A stretch of 64,000 nt of DNA from Betaproteobacteria bacterium UKL13-2 (GCA_001602455.1 CP012157.1:3157733-3221732), one strand, 5' to 3'. Positions 7,770 through 17,797 are shown, numbered from the stretch's first letter. Notes: generated from the sequence alone by a model not told the origin. Translations and numbers: made by a program.

Positions 7770-9482
7770 GTGAGCACGCCTATCAACAAGCTATCGCCGT
7801 CCAAGTCAGGGACCGGACTCTCCAGCTCGCTCAAGCGACCGATTGTTTTTGATGGCAAGGCGACGCCGATCAAAACCGCGTTGTTTTTGATCATCTGTGC
7901 CGCTTGGCTGGTACCCGGTCTGATCGGGCATGACCCGTGGAAGCCCGACGAAGCAAGCGCGATGGGCATTGTTTACACCATGCTCAATGATGGCTCTGTC
8001 CGGAGCTGGTTGGTGCCGAATATTGCAGGCATCCCAAATAACGATTTTCCACCGCTCTATTACTGGTTATCGGCACTCACCGCGAAGTTGTTTTCGCCCA
8101 TCCTTTCTCTGCATGACGGTGCGCGCATGGCGAGCGGCGTCTGCATGGCCACAACGCTGCTCTATCTCTACAAAGCTGCCAATAAATTGTTCGATGAGCG
8201 GGCTGGGCGCATTGCCGTCGCGCTGATGATCGGCTCACTTGGTCTGCTGCTGCGTGCGCATGAGATGAATCCCGAGCTCGGTGGCCTTGCGGGTATATCA
8301 ATCGCAATCTACGGCCTCACGCGGATTCGGTTTGAGGCGCATAAAGGCGCAACCACCGCTGCGGTTGGTGCTGTCATCGTCGCGATGTCAGTCGGCTTCG
8401 TTCAGGCGCTCGTCGTGCCATTAGCGGCAATTGTAGTGATGGCGATTCTTCATGATTGGCAGAATCCTGCGTTTCGGCGCGGCATCGCGATGCTGTCCAG
8501 TCTCCTATTGGCGGGGGCGGCCGTCTATCCACTCTTGCTGTCGGCGCTTGGCTTAATGAGTGAGCCGCTATTGCTAGATGCCGTTCTTGGGACACCTGCA
8601 TTTGACACCCAAACGCGTGGATCAATTCTGCCGTTCTACTTAATCAGCATCCTGCCGTGGTACGCCCTGCCGACGTTGCCAATTGCCGTTTGGCTGTGGC
8701 GCAAAGACCGTCGAATCATTACGGAGCGGATCGAACTCGCGTTGCCGATCGCCGTGTTCGCCGTTTCACTGGTGACACTCTCTCTACTGCGCGAGGGCCG
8801 CGATACGGTCGGCCTCATCCTACTGCTCCCTTTGGCGCTTGCGGGTGCCAGCGCACTCGACCGTTTACCGAAAGGCGTGGCGAGTTTTATCGATTGGTTC
8901 GGGCTTGTATTCTTCGGCGTCTTGGCGTTCGCCGCGTGGCTCTACTGGACTGCAGCGGTTACCGGTATGCCGGAAGTTGCAGCGCGGAACGTCGCCAGAG
9001 CCGCGCCAGGGTTTGTCGTGAGTGTTGTGTGGGTGCCAGCGATCATCGCGGCCGTGCTCACCCTGATTTGGCTGTATGCAGTAGCGATGGCACATCGCAA
9101 TAATCGTCGCGCCATTGTGAATTGGGCGGCAGGCATTACGCTCATCTGGGTGTTACTGAATTCGCTCGCGCTGCCTGGCGTGGATCACGTCAGAAGTTAC
9201 CGCCAGCCAATCAGCGAAGTCACCCGCCTTATCAACGAACGGCCCACCTGCGTCATCGGCGTGGAAATCGGTGACCCACAGCGCGCGATGTTCGATTACT
9301 TTTCGCAAATGCGATTTGTTGTCCCCCAATCATCGACGGCCGCGCACTGTAAGTGGATGCTGATTCAAGGCACTAAATCACATACACCCGATGTCGCGAC
9401 AATATGGACTCTCGCGTGGGAAGGCGCTCGCCCCGCAGAGCGCGTCGAGCAGTTTCGGCTCTATCGCCGCAGCCCGCTGTAG
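7770..9482 (+). CDS. GT39/ArnT-like membrane glycosyltransferase
   Basis: 570 aa with roughly ten or more hydrophobic segments. After the first membrane span comes HDPWKPDEA (~51-59), the periplasmic DPW-pDE signature of ArnT/PMT-type GT-C glycosyltransferases, whose acidic residues are catalytic in the family. FPPLYYWLSAL (~92) is also conserved. Family knowledge: transfers a sugar from a polyprenyl-phosphate donor to lipid or protein at the periplasmic face of the inner membrane. Donor and acceptor here are unknown. The start is GTG at 7770 with no clear Shine-Dalgarno, so an internal start is possible. Stands alone between repeats. Confidence 0.8.
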   Translation: MSTPINKLSPSKSGTGLSSSLKRPIVFDGKATPIKTALFLIICAAWLVPGLIGHDPWKPDEASAMGIVYTMLNDGSVRSWLVPNIAGIPNNDFPPLYYWLSALTAKLFSPILSLHDGARMASGVCMATTLLYLYKAANKLFDERAGRIAVALMIGSLGLLLRAHEMNPELGGLAGISIAIYGLTRIRFEAHKGATTAAVGAVIVAMSVGFVQALVVPLAAIVVMAILHDWQNPAFRRGIAMLSSLLLAGAAVYPLLLSALGLMSEPLLLDAVLGTPAFDTQTRGSILPFYLISILPWYALPTLPIAVWLWRKDRRIITERIELALPIAVFAVSLVTLSLLREGRDTVGLILLLPLALAGASALDRLPKGVASFIDWFGLVFFGVLAFAAWLYWTAAVTGMPEVAARNVARAAPGFVVSVVWVPAIIAAVLTLIWLYAVAMAHRNNRRAIVNWAAGITLIWVLLNSLALPGVDHVRSYRQPISEVTRLINERPTCVIGVEIGDPQRAMFDYFSQMRFVVPQSSTAAHCKWMLIQGTKSHTPDVATIWTLAWEGARPAERVEQFRLYRRSPL

Positions 9483-9507
9483 CCCTCAGTTGTCATTCAC
9501 GAAGTTT

Positions 9508-9582
9508 GGGCACTTCTATAAACCTGCTGCATGGGCACTTTCAGGCATTAATGCTTCAAACTGCCCGCCGATTGGCGAGTTT
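9508..9582. repeat. Fused fragment of the two palindromic repeat families
   Basis: GGGCACTTCTATAAACCTGC (9508-9527) matches the left end of the ~135-bp element seen at 38235. It runs directly into the right half of the 66-bp hairpin family ending GGCGAGTTT at 9582. Located between the convergent GT39 and glcF genes. The left arm of the hairpin is degenerate here. Confidence 0.65.
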
Positions 9583-9592
9583 GTGCGAGCGA

Positions 9593-10855
9593 CTATCGGG
9601 CGTCGGCCAAGCGTTCGTCGATAAGCTCGATCCAATGCCGAATCGGCGTACCAGAGCTTGCCGCCAATCCACCCTCGATATGTGCCAAACAGCCGATGTT
9701 TGCCGTCGCAACGATGGCGGGCTGACCAGACTCCAGCGATTGCACTTTGTTCTCAAGGAGCTGCTGCGACAACGCTCGCTGAAGCAGCGAGTAGGTGCCA
9801 GCAGAACCGCAACACAGATGGCCATCTGGCACCATCGTCAGTTCAAAGCCCGCATCGCGTAGCAGTGCTTCTACACTGCCGCGAATCTTCAAGCCATGCT
9901 GAAGGCTACACGGCGAGTGAAACGCAACGCGTGTCTTCGGCGAGGTGAACGTATCCGACTTCGCCTGCAACATCGTTGATAAGGTGGCCTGCTCCGCTGA
10001 AATCACTTGGCTCACGTCCCGAAATAGCGCGGATACACGGGCCGCTTTCTCCGCATACGCTTTGTCATCACGCAGCATATGACCATACTCGGCGACCATG
10101 GTGCCGCAGCCGGACGCAGTAACAACAATGGCTTCAACACCGCCTTCAATCATCGGCCACCACGCATCAATGTTGCGTTTCATCATCGCGTGTCCCGCCT
10201 CGACATCATTTAAGTGATGCGGGATGGCACCACAACATCCAGCGTTCGGTGCCACCAACAAGCTAATGCCGAGTTGGTCGAGTACACGCGCCGTGGCGGT
10301 ATTGATCGACGGTGCCATGGCAGGCTGCACACACCCAGCCAAACCCAACATCTTGCGCGCATGGTTGTTTGCGGGCCAAGTGCCCGGGTCGCGCTTCGCC
10401 GAAATCTTCTTTGCCAGTGCAGCGGGCAGTAGCGGCTTGACCATGCGGCCCATGGCGAGCGCGGCGCTGAACAACCCCGTTCGCGGCAACAAATTTTTAA
10501 GCGCACTGCGCTGTACATTGGCCGATGTCGAGCGGCCCACCTTTTCGTCAACGATCTGCCTGCCGATATCGACAAGCCTTCCGTACTGGACGCCAGAGGG
10601 GCAAGTCGTTTCGCAGGCGCGACACGTTAGACATCGATCCAAATGTAGCTGCGTTTTTTCTGTCGGCACCACCCCCTCAAGCACCTGTTTCATGAGGTAA
10701 ATACGACCCCGCGGCGAGTCGAGCTCGTCACCGAGCAAGTTGTACGTCGGGCAGGTGGCAAGACAAAATCCGCAATGCACACACTTGCGTAAGATGCCTT
10801 CGGCTTCATCGCCCTCGGCGGTGCCTTGATACTCTTTGGCGAGATTGGTTTGCAT
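9593..10855 (-). CDS. glcF: Glycolate oxidase iron-sulfur subunit
   Basis: 420 aa from the ATG at 10855 (MQTNLAKEY), which lies 4 nt past the glcE stop. An in-frame extension to 10912 reads back into glcE and is unlikely. Two 4Fe-4S ferredoxin motifs are visible, CVHCGFCLATCP and CLTCRACETTCP, followed by two CCG-type domains (AGCCGAIPHHL and LCCGSAGTYS). Family knowledge: passes electrons from the flavin subunits of the membrane-associated glycolate dehydrogenase to the quinone pool. Last gene of glcDEF. Confidence 0.95.
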   Translation of the reverse strand: MQTNLAKEYQGTAEGDEAEGILRKCVHCGFCLATCPTYNLLGDELDSPRGRIYLMKQVLEGVVPTEKTQLHLDRCLTCRACETTCPSGVQYGRLVDIGRQIVDEKVGRSTSANVQRSALKNLLPRTGLFSAALAMGRMVKPLLPAALAKKISAKRDPGTWPANNHARKMLGLAGCVQPAMAPSINTATARVLDQLGISLLVAPNAGCCGAIPHHLNDVEAGHAMMKRNIDAWWPMIEGGVEAIVVTASGCGTMVAEYGHMLRDDKAYAEKAARVSALFRDVSQVISAEQATLSTMLQAKSDTFTSPKTRVAFHSPCSLQHGLKIRGSVEALLRDAGFELTMVPDGHLCCGSAGTYSLLQRALSQQLLENKVQSLESGQPAIVATANIGCLAHIEGGLAASSGTPIRHWIELIDERLADAR

Positions 10856-10859
10856 ATTC

Positions 10860-11945
10860 TTATAGAGAGACGTTGTCCAAACGACCGCGATTGAGTACAT
10901 TGGCCGGATCAAAAGCGCGTTTGAGATTGGCGTTCAGCTCGGCAAGTTTGCCGCCAATGGGGTGAAACACACGGACGCCCGAAGCCACTCCACCTGCAGC
11001 GCGCATCATTGTTGCATGGCCACCGACGCGTTGAATTTGCTCGCGCAGCACTTGGGCGTCAACATCCGCCGCCAACCATCGTAACGCGCCACCCCACTCA
11101 ATAACCTGCGCCGCGCCCGACGCGAGATCTAGCGGCGGTGTTGTTGCCGGTACCGACAAGCGCCACAGCGGTTTGTCCATCGATACGAAATAGTCCTGGC
11201 CGTGGTCGCGCAGCGATGACCAAAATTTCTGCGCTTCTATCGGGGGCATTTCCGCTCCACCCAACTTTTGCATCGCCGCAGCAACACCCGCGTTGGTTCC
11301 TGACAGACGCAACGTGGCGCACCCATCTTCCCAGCACGAGGCTGAGAGTGGCAATGGCTGGCCAGCCCATTCATTGAAGCACCGAATCGCTGTCGCTTCG
11401 TCCATTTCGAAGCGCAACGTCACCTCCGAGGCTGGCTTTGGTAGCACCTTAAAGCTCAGATCGAGCAACACACCGAGCGTGCCAAGTGCGCCCACCATCA
11501 AGCGTGACACATCGTAGCCTGCAACATTTTTGATCACCCGTCCACCGAAATGCAAATCTTCGCCTTTGCCATTGATGATGCGCGTCCCCAATACAAAATC
11601 GCGTACTGCCCCAGCGTAAGCACGACGTGGGCCAGAGAGACCAGCGGCGACTGTTCCACCAATGGTCGCTGCAGTAGCGAAGTGCGGGGGCTCAAAGGGC
11701 AACATTTGGCTCTCTTGATCCATCAACGATTCGATCTCCGCCAGTGGTGTTCCAGCCCGAACCGTCAATACCAGTTCGCGCGGCTGGTAGTCGATGACAC
11801 CCGCGTAACCACGCATATCGAGAGCCTCACCAATCGATTTCGCGCCATAGAACGACTTTGTATTTCCACCATGAATGACGACTGGCGACTTGCTCGAATG
11901 TGCCGCGACAATGCGGTCTTGCACCGAACGAATGAAGGTGTCCAT
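10860..11945 (-). CDS. glcE: Glycolate oxidase FAD-binding subunit
   Basis: 361 aa. FAD-binding type 4 (PCMH/VAO) fold: VVIHGGNTKSFYG near residue 24, TIGGTVAAGLSGPRRAYAGA at ~92-111, and GRVIKNVAGYDVSRLMVGALG at ~131-151. These match GlcE, the shorter flavoprotein subunit that lacks the full C-terminal cap of GlcD. Starts 2 nt after the glcD stop and ends 4 nt before the glcF start, so the three are translationally linked. Family knowledge: required with GlcD and GlcF for conversion of glycolate to glyoxylate. Confidence 0.94.
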   Translation of the reverse strand: MDTFIRSVQDRIVAAHSSKSPVVIHGGNTKSFYGAKSIGEALDMRGYAGVIDYQPRELVLTVRAGTPLAEIESLMDQESQMLPFEPPHFATAATIGGTVAAGLSGPRRAYAGAVRDFVLGTRIINGKGEDLHFGGRVIKNVAGYDVSRLMVGALGTLGVLLDLSFKVLPKPASEVTLRFEMDEATAIRCFNEWAGQPLPLSASCWEDGCATLRLSGTNAGVAAAMQKLGGAEMPPIEAQKFWSSLRDHGQDYFVSMDKPLWRLSVPATTPPLDLASGAAQVIEWGGALRWLAADVDAQVLREQIQRVGGHATMMRAAGGVASGVRVFHPIGGKLAELNANLKRAFDPANVLNRGRLDNVSL

Positions 11946-11947
11946 AC

Positions 11948-13462
11948 TCAGAAACGGGGAATATCTGCGTGCGGCATCACACCACCCGATACACGCATCC
12001 GACCATACTCTGCACAGCGATGCAACGACGGTATCGCCTTGCCGGGGTTCAGCAACATCTTCGGATCGAAGGCGCGCTTGACATCAAAGAACGCCTCACG
12101 CTCAGCGTCATTAAATTGGCTGCACATTTGATTGATCTTCTCGATGCCCACACCGTGCTCGCCGGTAATGGTGCCGCCGACTTCAATGCAAAGTTCGAGC
12201 AATTCGGCTGAGAACGCCTCGGTCTTTTCCAGTTCACCCGGTTTGTTCGCATCGAACAAGATCAACGGGTGAAGGTTGCCGTCGCCTGCGTGAAACACGT
12301 TCGCGCAGCGCAGGCCGTATTTGGCTGAGAGCTCATCGGTGCGTCGGAGCACGTGCGCCAGCGCGCCACGCGGAATCGAGCCATCGATACAGTAGTAGTC
12401 AGGCGAAATTCGACCCACCGCCGGGAAGGCTGCCTTGCGCCCCGACCAGAATTTCAACCGCTCCGCCTCATCCTTCGACACACGGCAGGCCGTCGCGCCA
12501 GCGGCTTTCATCACCGCTTCCATCTTGGCGATTTCTTCTTCGACTTCCTCAGGCGTTCCGTCGGATTCGCACAACAAAATTGCCGCCGCATCCATGTCGT
12601 AGCCGGCCCGCACAAAATCTTCCACTGCGTGAATAGCGAGCTTATCCATCATTTCCAAACCAGCCGGTACGATACCCGCCCCAATGACCGCCGCTACCGC
12701 TTCGCCCGCTTTCTCGACGTCGGCAAAACTAGCCATCACGACACGCGCCAGTTGTGGCTTGGGCGTCAATTTGACCGTCACTTCGGTGGTGATTCCCAGC
12801 ATACCTTCGGAGCCTGTCATCAGCGCGAGCAAGTCATAACCGGGGCTATCGAGCGCGTCTGAGCCAATCGTCACCGAAACGCCGTCAACTGTGACGATAT
12901 TGAGCTTCAAAATGTTGTGTACCGTGAGGCCATACTTCAAGCAGTGCACACCACCGGAATTCTCCGCCACATTGCCGCCAATAGAACACGCAATTTGTGA
13001 TGACGGATCAGGCGCATAGTAGAGCGCCAAGTATGCAACTTCCTCCGAGATTTTTTGATTGCGGACGCCCGGTTGCACCAGCGCGGTACGCGCAAGCGGA
13101 TCAAGTCGAACAATTCGGCTAAATTTAGCAAGCGAAAGCAACAGGCCGTCAGCCAATGGCGTCGCACCGCCGGACAGGCCAGTGCCGGAACCGCGTGCAA
13201 CTACCTTGGCATTCTGCGTATTTGCGGCACGCATAACGCTTTCAACCTCTGCCGTTGTTGAGGGCAACACGGCAAGCATCGGTAACTGCCTGTACACCGA
13301 AAGCCCGTCACACTCGTAGGGCCGAAGATCTTCTGCGGCCGTGAGCACGGCGGCGGCTGGCAAAAACTGGGAAAGCGCTCTCGCTAACTGCTGCCGTTTG
13401 GCATGAATGTATTGATCTTGCGTGGCTTCATCGGCGGGCGAATCGTTCATTACAGCAGCCAT
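11948..13462 (-). CDS. glcD: Glycolate oxidase subunit GlcD (FAD-linked)
   Basis: 504 aa from the ATG at 13462 (MAAVMNDSPADE), chosen because AGAGGAGAAGAAT precedes it. The frame stays open to 13792, but the Arg-rich extension is not protein-like and overlaps the divergent gene. FAD-binding 4 domain: VVARGSGTGLSGGATPLADG (~87), IGGNVAENSGGVHCLKYG (~157). The C-terminal FAD-oxidase domain ends GTITGEHGVGIEK with NPGKAIPS. Family knowledge: oxidises glycolate (and D-lactate in some systems) to the 2-oxoacid. The product of gph at 58.8 kb would supply glycolate. No glcC-type regulator is adjacent. Confidence 0.95.
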   Translation of the reverse strand: MAAVMNDSPADEATQDQYIHAKRQQLARALSQFLPAAAVLTAAEDLRPYECDGLSVYRQLPMLAVLPSTTAEVESVMRAANTQNAKVVARGSGTGLSGGATPLADGLLLSLAKFSRIVRLDPLARTALVQPGVRNQKISEEVAYLALYYAPDPSSQIACSIGGNVAENSGGVHCLKYGLTVHNILKLNIVTVDGVSVTIGSDALDSPGYDLLALMTGSEGMLGITTEVTVKLTPKPQLARVVMASFADVEKAGEAVAAVIGAGIVPAGLEMMDKLAIHAVEDFVRAGYDMDAAAILLCESDGTPEEVEEEIAKMEAVMKAAGATACRVSKDEAERLKFWSGRKAAFPAVGRISPDYYCIDGSIPRGALAHVLRRTDELSAKYGLRCANVFHAGDGNLHPLILFDANKPGELEKTEAFSAELLELCIEVGGTITGEHGVGIEKINQMCSQFNDAEREAFFDVKRAFDPKMLLNPGKAIPSLHRCAEYGRMRVSGGVMPHADIPRF

Positions 13463-13626
13463 ATTCTTCTCCTCTTGCCGCAATAATAGGCCATTCACTA
13501 CCTGATCGTAACGGGGCGTTGCGTAAGCACCTGTTACCCAGCGTCGTGCAATAGAACGCGGCGGTAAAGTTGGAACTTCCCCGTCGCGCCGGACTCTACT
13601 TCTACCACTTACTGACAGGCCAATAC

Positions 13627-14124
13627 ATGGAAGGCAATATCGTCTACGTACTCGGGGCACTTTCCGCGTTGCTGGTATTGGTCGGCCTCGCGGGCACGAT
13701 TCTACCCGCGCTGCCCGGTGTGCCACTGGTGTTTGGCGGACTATTTCTCGCCGCTTACCTCGGTAACTTCGAGCGTATCGGCTGGCCGACACTCACCATT
13801 CTTGGCATTCTTACCGCGACCGCCATCGCCGCCGATTTTGTTGCCACGCTGTTGGGGGCTAAACGAGCGGGTGCATCTAAACTGGCGTTAGTTGGCGCGG
13901 CCATCGGCAGTCTGCTCGGCGTATTCTCCGGTTTATGGGGGCTATTAGTGTTTCCGTTCGTCGGCGCGGTCGCGGGCGAACTCATCGCCCGGCAGCAAAT
14001 CAGTCAAGCGAGCCGCGTCGGCCTTGCAACCTGGCTCGGAATGATGATCGGTACGCTGGCGAAACTTGCGATCGCGCTGACAATGGTCGGCGTCTTCATT
14101 GTGTCGTACGCCTTCGGCAAATAA
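13627..14124 (+). CDS. DUF456 family membrane protein
   Basis: 165 aa from the ATG at 13627 (MEGNIVYVLG); a TTG at 13570 would add 19 residues but looks less protein-like. Four to five hydrophobic helices with Gly-rich turns: GTILPALPGVPLVFGGLF near residue 25, GAAIGSLLGVFSGLWGLL around 95, and a final helix GTLAKLAIALTMVGVFIV. This pattern and length match DUF456, a glycine-zipper-rich inner membrane family of unknown function. Divergent from glcD (164 nt gap) and convergent with fhs. Confidence 0.85.
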   Translation: MEGNIVYVLGALSALLVLVGLAGTILPALPGVPLVFGGLFLAAYLGNFERIGWPTLTILGILTATAIAADFVATLLGAKRAGASKLALVGAAIGSLLGVFSGLWGLLVFPFVGAVAGELIARQQISQASRVGLATWLGMMIGTLAKLAIALTMVGVFIVSYAFGK

Positions 14125-14133
14125 GGTCTGTCG

Positions 14134-14158
14134 GCCGCTGGAGGTGGGTTCCAGCGGC
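14134..14158. terminator. Hairpin between convergent DUF456 and fhs genes
   Basis: A perfect 9-bp stem GCCGCTGGA / TCCAGCGGC encloses a 7-nt loop, between the two convergent stop codons. There is no clear T tract on either side, so it is a possible bidirectional or factor-assisted terminator. Confidence 0.5.
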
Positions 14159-14185
14159 TCTATCCAGCCGCTCTACCAGTGTTGA

Positions 14186-15856
14186 TCAGAATAAACCGAC
14201 AATCTTGCCATTGTCATCCACATCAATGGCAACGGCCGAAGGTACTTTCGGTAGTCCGGGCATGGTCATGACATCACCACAAACCATGACGATAAACTCA
14301 GCTCCCGCCGCTAAGCGCACTTCGCGAATGGTCACAATGTGGTTCGACGGTGCCCCACGAAGGGCCGCGTCAGTTGAAAATGAATACTGCGTCTTCGCAA
14401 CACACACCGGATAGTGCCCGTAGCCATCATCCTGAAGCCTCTTGATTTGGCCGCGAATCTTGTTGTCGGCCGCAATATCGGACGCGCCGTAAATCTTTGT
14501 CGCGATCGTTTTCATCTTGTCCCAAAGTGGCATTTCGTCAGGATACACAAACTTGAAATTGCTCGGCTGTTCGCAGAGCGCAACAACTTCTTTGGCGACT
14601 TCTGCACCACCCTTACCGCCGTCAGCCCAGTGTTTCGCCATCACGACTTTGCAGCCCAATTTGCCGACACGATCCATCAGCAGTGCAACTTCAGCCTCGG
14701 TATCATGCGTGCGATGATTGACGCTGACGATACAGGGCAGGCCATAGTTGTTCATCACGTTGTGAACGTGGCGTTCTAGATTCACGATACCCTTTTCGAG
14801 CGCGGCAAGATTCTCGTTGGAGACTTCTTTCACGTCCATGCCGCCGTGAAACTTGAGCGCGCGCAGCGTCGCGACGATCACCACTGCATCGGGCCGCAGC
14901 CCCGACTTGCGGCATTTGATATCGATGAATTTCTCCGCCCCCAAATCGGCACCGAACCCCGCTTCCGTCACCACATAGTCACCAAGTTTCAATGCTGTTT
15001 GGGTGGCGATGACCGAGTTACAGCCGTGCGCAATGTTGGCAAACGGCCCGCCGTGGATGAAGGCGGGATTATTCTCCAATGTTTGTACCAAATTCGGCAG
15101 CAGCGCATCCTTGAGCAGTGCCGTCATCGCACCCTGCGCATGCAAGTCTTTCGCAAGAATCGGCTTAAGGTCCTTCGTATAACCCACCACAATCTTGGCG
15201 ATACGTGCTTTGAGATCATTCAGCGAAGTCGCTAAACAAAAAATCGCCATGATTTCAGACGCGACCACGATATCAAATCCGTCTTGACGCGGATAACCGT
15301 TGCCGGGACCACCGAGAGCGATGGTGATATCACGCAATGCGCGATCATTCATATCCATCACACGTTTCCACGTGACCCGACGCACGTCGAATCCGAGCTC
15401 ATTGCCGTGGTTAATGTGGTTATCAATCAGCGCCGAAAGCAGATTGTTGGCCAGCGCGATAGCGTTGAAGTCACCCGTAAAGTGCAGGTTGATATCTTCC
15501 ATCGGCACGACTTGTGCGTAGCCACCGCCAGCCGCGCCACCCTTCATGCCAAACACAGGCCCAAGTGACGGCTCACGCAGACAAATAATCGCCTTCTTGC
15601 CGATATGATTGAGCGCATCGCCGAGGCCGACGGTTGTTGTGGTCTTGCCTTCACCAGCCGGCGTAGGCGAGATTGCGGTAACGAGAATGAGCTTGCCGTT
15701 TTTCTTGTCTTTGAGGCTATCCACGTACTGTAGCGATACCTTCGCCTTGTAATGGCCATAGGGCTCTAGGGCGTCTTGCGGAATACCTAGGCCATCAGCG
15801 ATTTCGTAGATTTTCTTCATCGACGCTTTTTGCGCGATTTCGATATCACTCAACAT
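14186..15856 (-). CDS. fhs: Formate--tetrahydrofolate ligase
   Basis: 556 aa, the normal size. P-loop [18 protein letters not shown] at ~65-82. The family signatures [23 protein letters not shown] (first half seen at ~110), [15 protein letters not shown] (~268) and [13 protein letters not shown] (~297) are all present. Family knowledge: ATP-dependent formation of 10-formyl-THF from formate and THF in one-carbon metabolism. The AGAGGAAAAACG stretch just before the ATG is a good ribosome binding site. Apparently monocistronic. Confidence 0.97.
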   Translation of the reverse strand: MLSDIEIAQKASMKKIYEIADGLGIPQDALEPYGHYKAKVSLQYVDSLKDKKNGKLILVTAISPTPAGEGKTTTTVGLGDALNHIGKKAIICLREPSLGPVFGMKGGAAGGGYAQVVPMEDINLHFTGDFNAIALANNLLSALIDNHINHGNELGFDVRRVTWKRVMDMNDRALRDITIALGGPGNGYPRQDGFDIVVASEIMAIFCLATSLNDLKARIAKIVVGYTKDLKPILAKDLHAQGAMTALLKDALLPNLVQTLENNPAFIHGGPFANIAHGCNSVIATQTALKLGDYVVTEAGFGADLGAEKFIDIKCRKSGLRPDAVVIVATLRALKFHGGMDVKEVSNENLAALEKGIVNLERHVHNVMNNYGLPCIVSVNHRTHDTEAEVALLMDRVGKLGCKVVMAKHWADGGKGGAEVAKEVVALCEQPSNFKFVYPDEMPLWDKMKTIATKIYGASDIAADNKIRGQIKRLQDDGYGHYPVCVAKTQYSFSTDAALRGAPSNHIVTIREVRLAAGAEFIVMVCGDVMTMPGLPKVPSAVAIDVDDNGKIVGLF

Positions 15857-15964
15857 CGTTTTTCCTCTATTGTTGGTTTATGGTCAAGTATGGAACCGGA
15901 TGTGGCTGCTACACCATGATGATGGTCAAGTACAATGCTTGCGCCAAATCAACTTTCCCGACCG

Positions 15965-16447
15965 ATGACCGATTACTTCAAAGCCCAAGAACGCAATATT
16001 CTGTTTCGCCGCATCGAACATATCGAAGCGACGATAACTTCAATCGATCGGCGAGTAACAGGACATCAACTCATCTGCCACTTGAATAACAACCTGCGCG
16101 AACTTTGCGGGTTACAAGCGTCTCACGAGCGGTCAGGTTTTTTGCAGCGTACCATTCTTAAGTGGTTGGTGTTTCATTTGTTCCCGTGGCCCGAGCGGAC
16201 ACCACGTTCACCCGCCGCGCTTCAAGAATTTATCGGTGCAAAACCACCGACGACGTTTGAAGCCGACCATGCCGAACTCGTTGAACTACTCAAGACCTTC
16301 GAGGCGCGCTGGCAGGAAGGTACCCTAATGCCGCACCCGGTCTTCGGGCATTTGTCGAAGTCTGAGTGGGGCCAGTATATGTTTTTGCATCTCGATTACC
16401 ATCTGACGGCGTTTGGTATCCACGGAGACTTTCGTGCACCCAAATGA
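15965..16447 (+). CDS. DUF1569 / DinB-superfamily protein
   Basis: 160 aa from ATG 15965 (MTDYFKAQER); an ATG at 15935 would add ten residues and neither has a strong Shine-Dalgarno. The C-terminal half carries HPVFGHLSKSEWGQYMFLHL followed by DYHLTAFGI, the Ser-x-x-Trp-Gly and His-x-x-x-His pattern of the four-helix DinB/DUF1569 fold, whose His residues bind a metal in characterised members. Function unknown; DinB-like proteins include thiol-dependent transferases. The next gene starts inside its 3' end, so the two are coupled. Confidence 0.75.
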   Translation: MTDYFKAQERNILFRRIEHIEATITSIDRRVTGHQLICHLNNNLRELCGLQASHERSGFLQRTILKWLVFHLFPWPERTPRSPAALQEFIGAKPPTTFEADHAELVELLKTFEARWQEGTLMPHPVFGHLSKSEWGQYMFLHLDYHLTAFGIHGDFRAPK

Positions 16448-16910
16448 ACAATGCATACGGCGCTTTTATGCCGCCTTTGCGAACCGCGACGCTAGTGCGA
16501 TGGGGGAGTGTTATCACCGAGATATTTCCTTCAGCGATCCGGTCTTTCCGATGCTCAAGGGTGCCGAGGCGAGCGGCATGTGGCGAATGTTGGTCACCCG
16601 CAGCAAGGATCTCGACCTTGCGCTGCTGGAAGCCTTGGCAGACGATACCGGTGGGCGGGCAATCTGGGAAGCGCGGTATACGTTTTCCCAAACGGGACGT
16701 CCGGTGGTGAACCGCATTCAAGCGACATTCGCATTTCGCGACGGGCTTATCATCCGACACGTCGATCGCTTCCCGTTCTGGAAGTGGTCGAAGCAGGCGC
16801 TCGGCCCAATCGCTCTGCTGTTAGGCTGGTCGTGGCCATTGAAGGCGATGGTGCGTAAAAATGCGGCGGCCTCGCTGGATCAGTTTATGGCCAAATACCC
16901 GCAGCACTAA
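16434..16910 (+). CDS. NTF2-like (SnoaL-type) nuclear transport factor 2 family protein
   Basis: 158 aa from GTG 16434 (V-H-P-N-E), preferred over a TTG at 16413 because GGAG lies 9 nt upstream. RRFYAAFANRDASAMGECYH (residues ~8-27) and FSDPVFPMLKG are the classic N-terminal helix and strand of the NTF2-like cone fold, and FRDGLIIRHVDRFPFWKW closes the sheet. Family knowledge: small-molecule-binding fold covering isomerases, cyclases and non-enzymatic proteins. It overlaps the DUF1569 gene by 14 nt and the convergent EamA gene stop by 4 nt. Confidence 0.8.
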   Translation: MHPNEQCIRRFYAAFANRDASAMGECYHRDISFSDPVFPMLKGAEASGMWRMLVTRSKDLDLALLEALADDTGGRAIWEARYTFSQTGRPVVNRIQATFAFRDGLIIRHVDRFPFWKWSKQALGPIALLLGWSWPLKAMVRKNAAASLDQFMAKYPQH

Positions 16911-17797
16911 TGGTGCGGAACTGGTGGCGAGCGCAACATCAGGACATTACCCACCAACAGTAGCGCCACCCCAATCGTGGTCATCCAGCCCCATGCAAAC
17001 TTCTCGAAGAAAAACGACACCACGAGTGCCACAACCGGCACCATTACCCCGACATAAGAAGACTGCGCCGCGCCGATGCGTTTTAGCAGCGTGAGATAAC
17101 AGCCAAAGGTGATGATGGACCCAAACAACGCAAGATATAACAGCGTTGCCACATATGACGGCGTCCATACCATGGTAATGGGCCGTCCAATCAGTACGGC
17201 GTACACGAAAGCCAACGCTCCCCCGTACAGCATCCCCCACGCCATTGAAGGCCAAGTCGCAAATCCGCGTCTCTGAGTCCGCATCGCCACCATGCTCCCA
17301 GCGCTGGAGGCGAGCACCGATAGCACGGTAAACAGCACGCCAAGTTCGAGATCTCGGCTCGAAGAGAGCTTGCTGAACTCCTGCACAAAAACACAAACGA
17401 TACCGACAATGCCTAGCGCGGCCGCAACACTCACGCGGGCGGTGATGGGGGTCCCAAAAAATAACCGCGATGCCCACATATTGATCAGCGGGCTAGCTGA
17501 GTACGCGACCGCCACCATGCCGGAGACAATATATAGCTCGGCGTGATACACAAAGATGTAGCTGACACAGAACATGCCTGCGCCAAAGATGAACAAATCT
17601 CGATGGCCGCTGGCCGAAAATTTGAGTCCGTATCCACGCCAGCGGCAAAAACCAAATAACGCGGCTGCAGCGATCAAGAATCGATAGGCGACTGACAACT
17701 CCGGCGCGACCTCACCCAGTTGAAAGGTGATGATGAACCACGTTGAGCCCCAAATCAGGACACAAACGCTAAACAACTGAAGATTGGAAAAGTGCAT
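16907..17797 (-). CDS. EamA (DMT superfamily) permease
   Basis: 296 aa from ATG 17797 (MHFSNLQLF); an ATG at 17827 would add ten residues. Two EamA repeats with about ten transmembrane helices. IWGSTWFIITFQLG near the N-terminus is the typical DMT start, and the second half begins around SVLASSAGSMVAM (~170). C-terminal LLVGNVLMLRSP. Family knowledge: drug/metabolite exporters such as RhtA/YdcZ-like carriers of amino acids or nucleosides. Substrate not inferable. Convergent with the NTF2-like gene, stops overlapping by 4 nt. Confidence 0.88.
   Translation of the reverse strand: MHFSNLQLFSVCVLIWGSTWFIITFQLGEVAPELSVAYRFLIAAAALFGFCRWRGYGLKFSASGHRDLFIFGAGMFCVSYIFVYHAELYIVSGMVAVAYSASPLINMWASRLFFGTPITARVSVAAALGIVGIVCVFVQEFSKLSSSRDLELGVLFTVLSVLASSAGSMVAMRTQRRGFATWPSMAWGMLYGGALAFVYAVLIGRPITMVWTPSYVATLLYLALFGSIITFGCYLTLLKRIGAAQSSYVGVMVPVVALVVSFFFEKFAWGWMTTIGVALLLVGNVLMLRSPPVPHH

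Noticed and set aside
13463-13792. Arg-rich extension of glcD
   Set aside because: A strong ribosome site at 13462 fits the family start, and the extension covers the divergent DUF456 gene.
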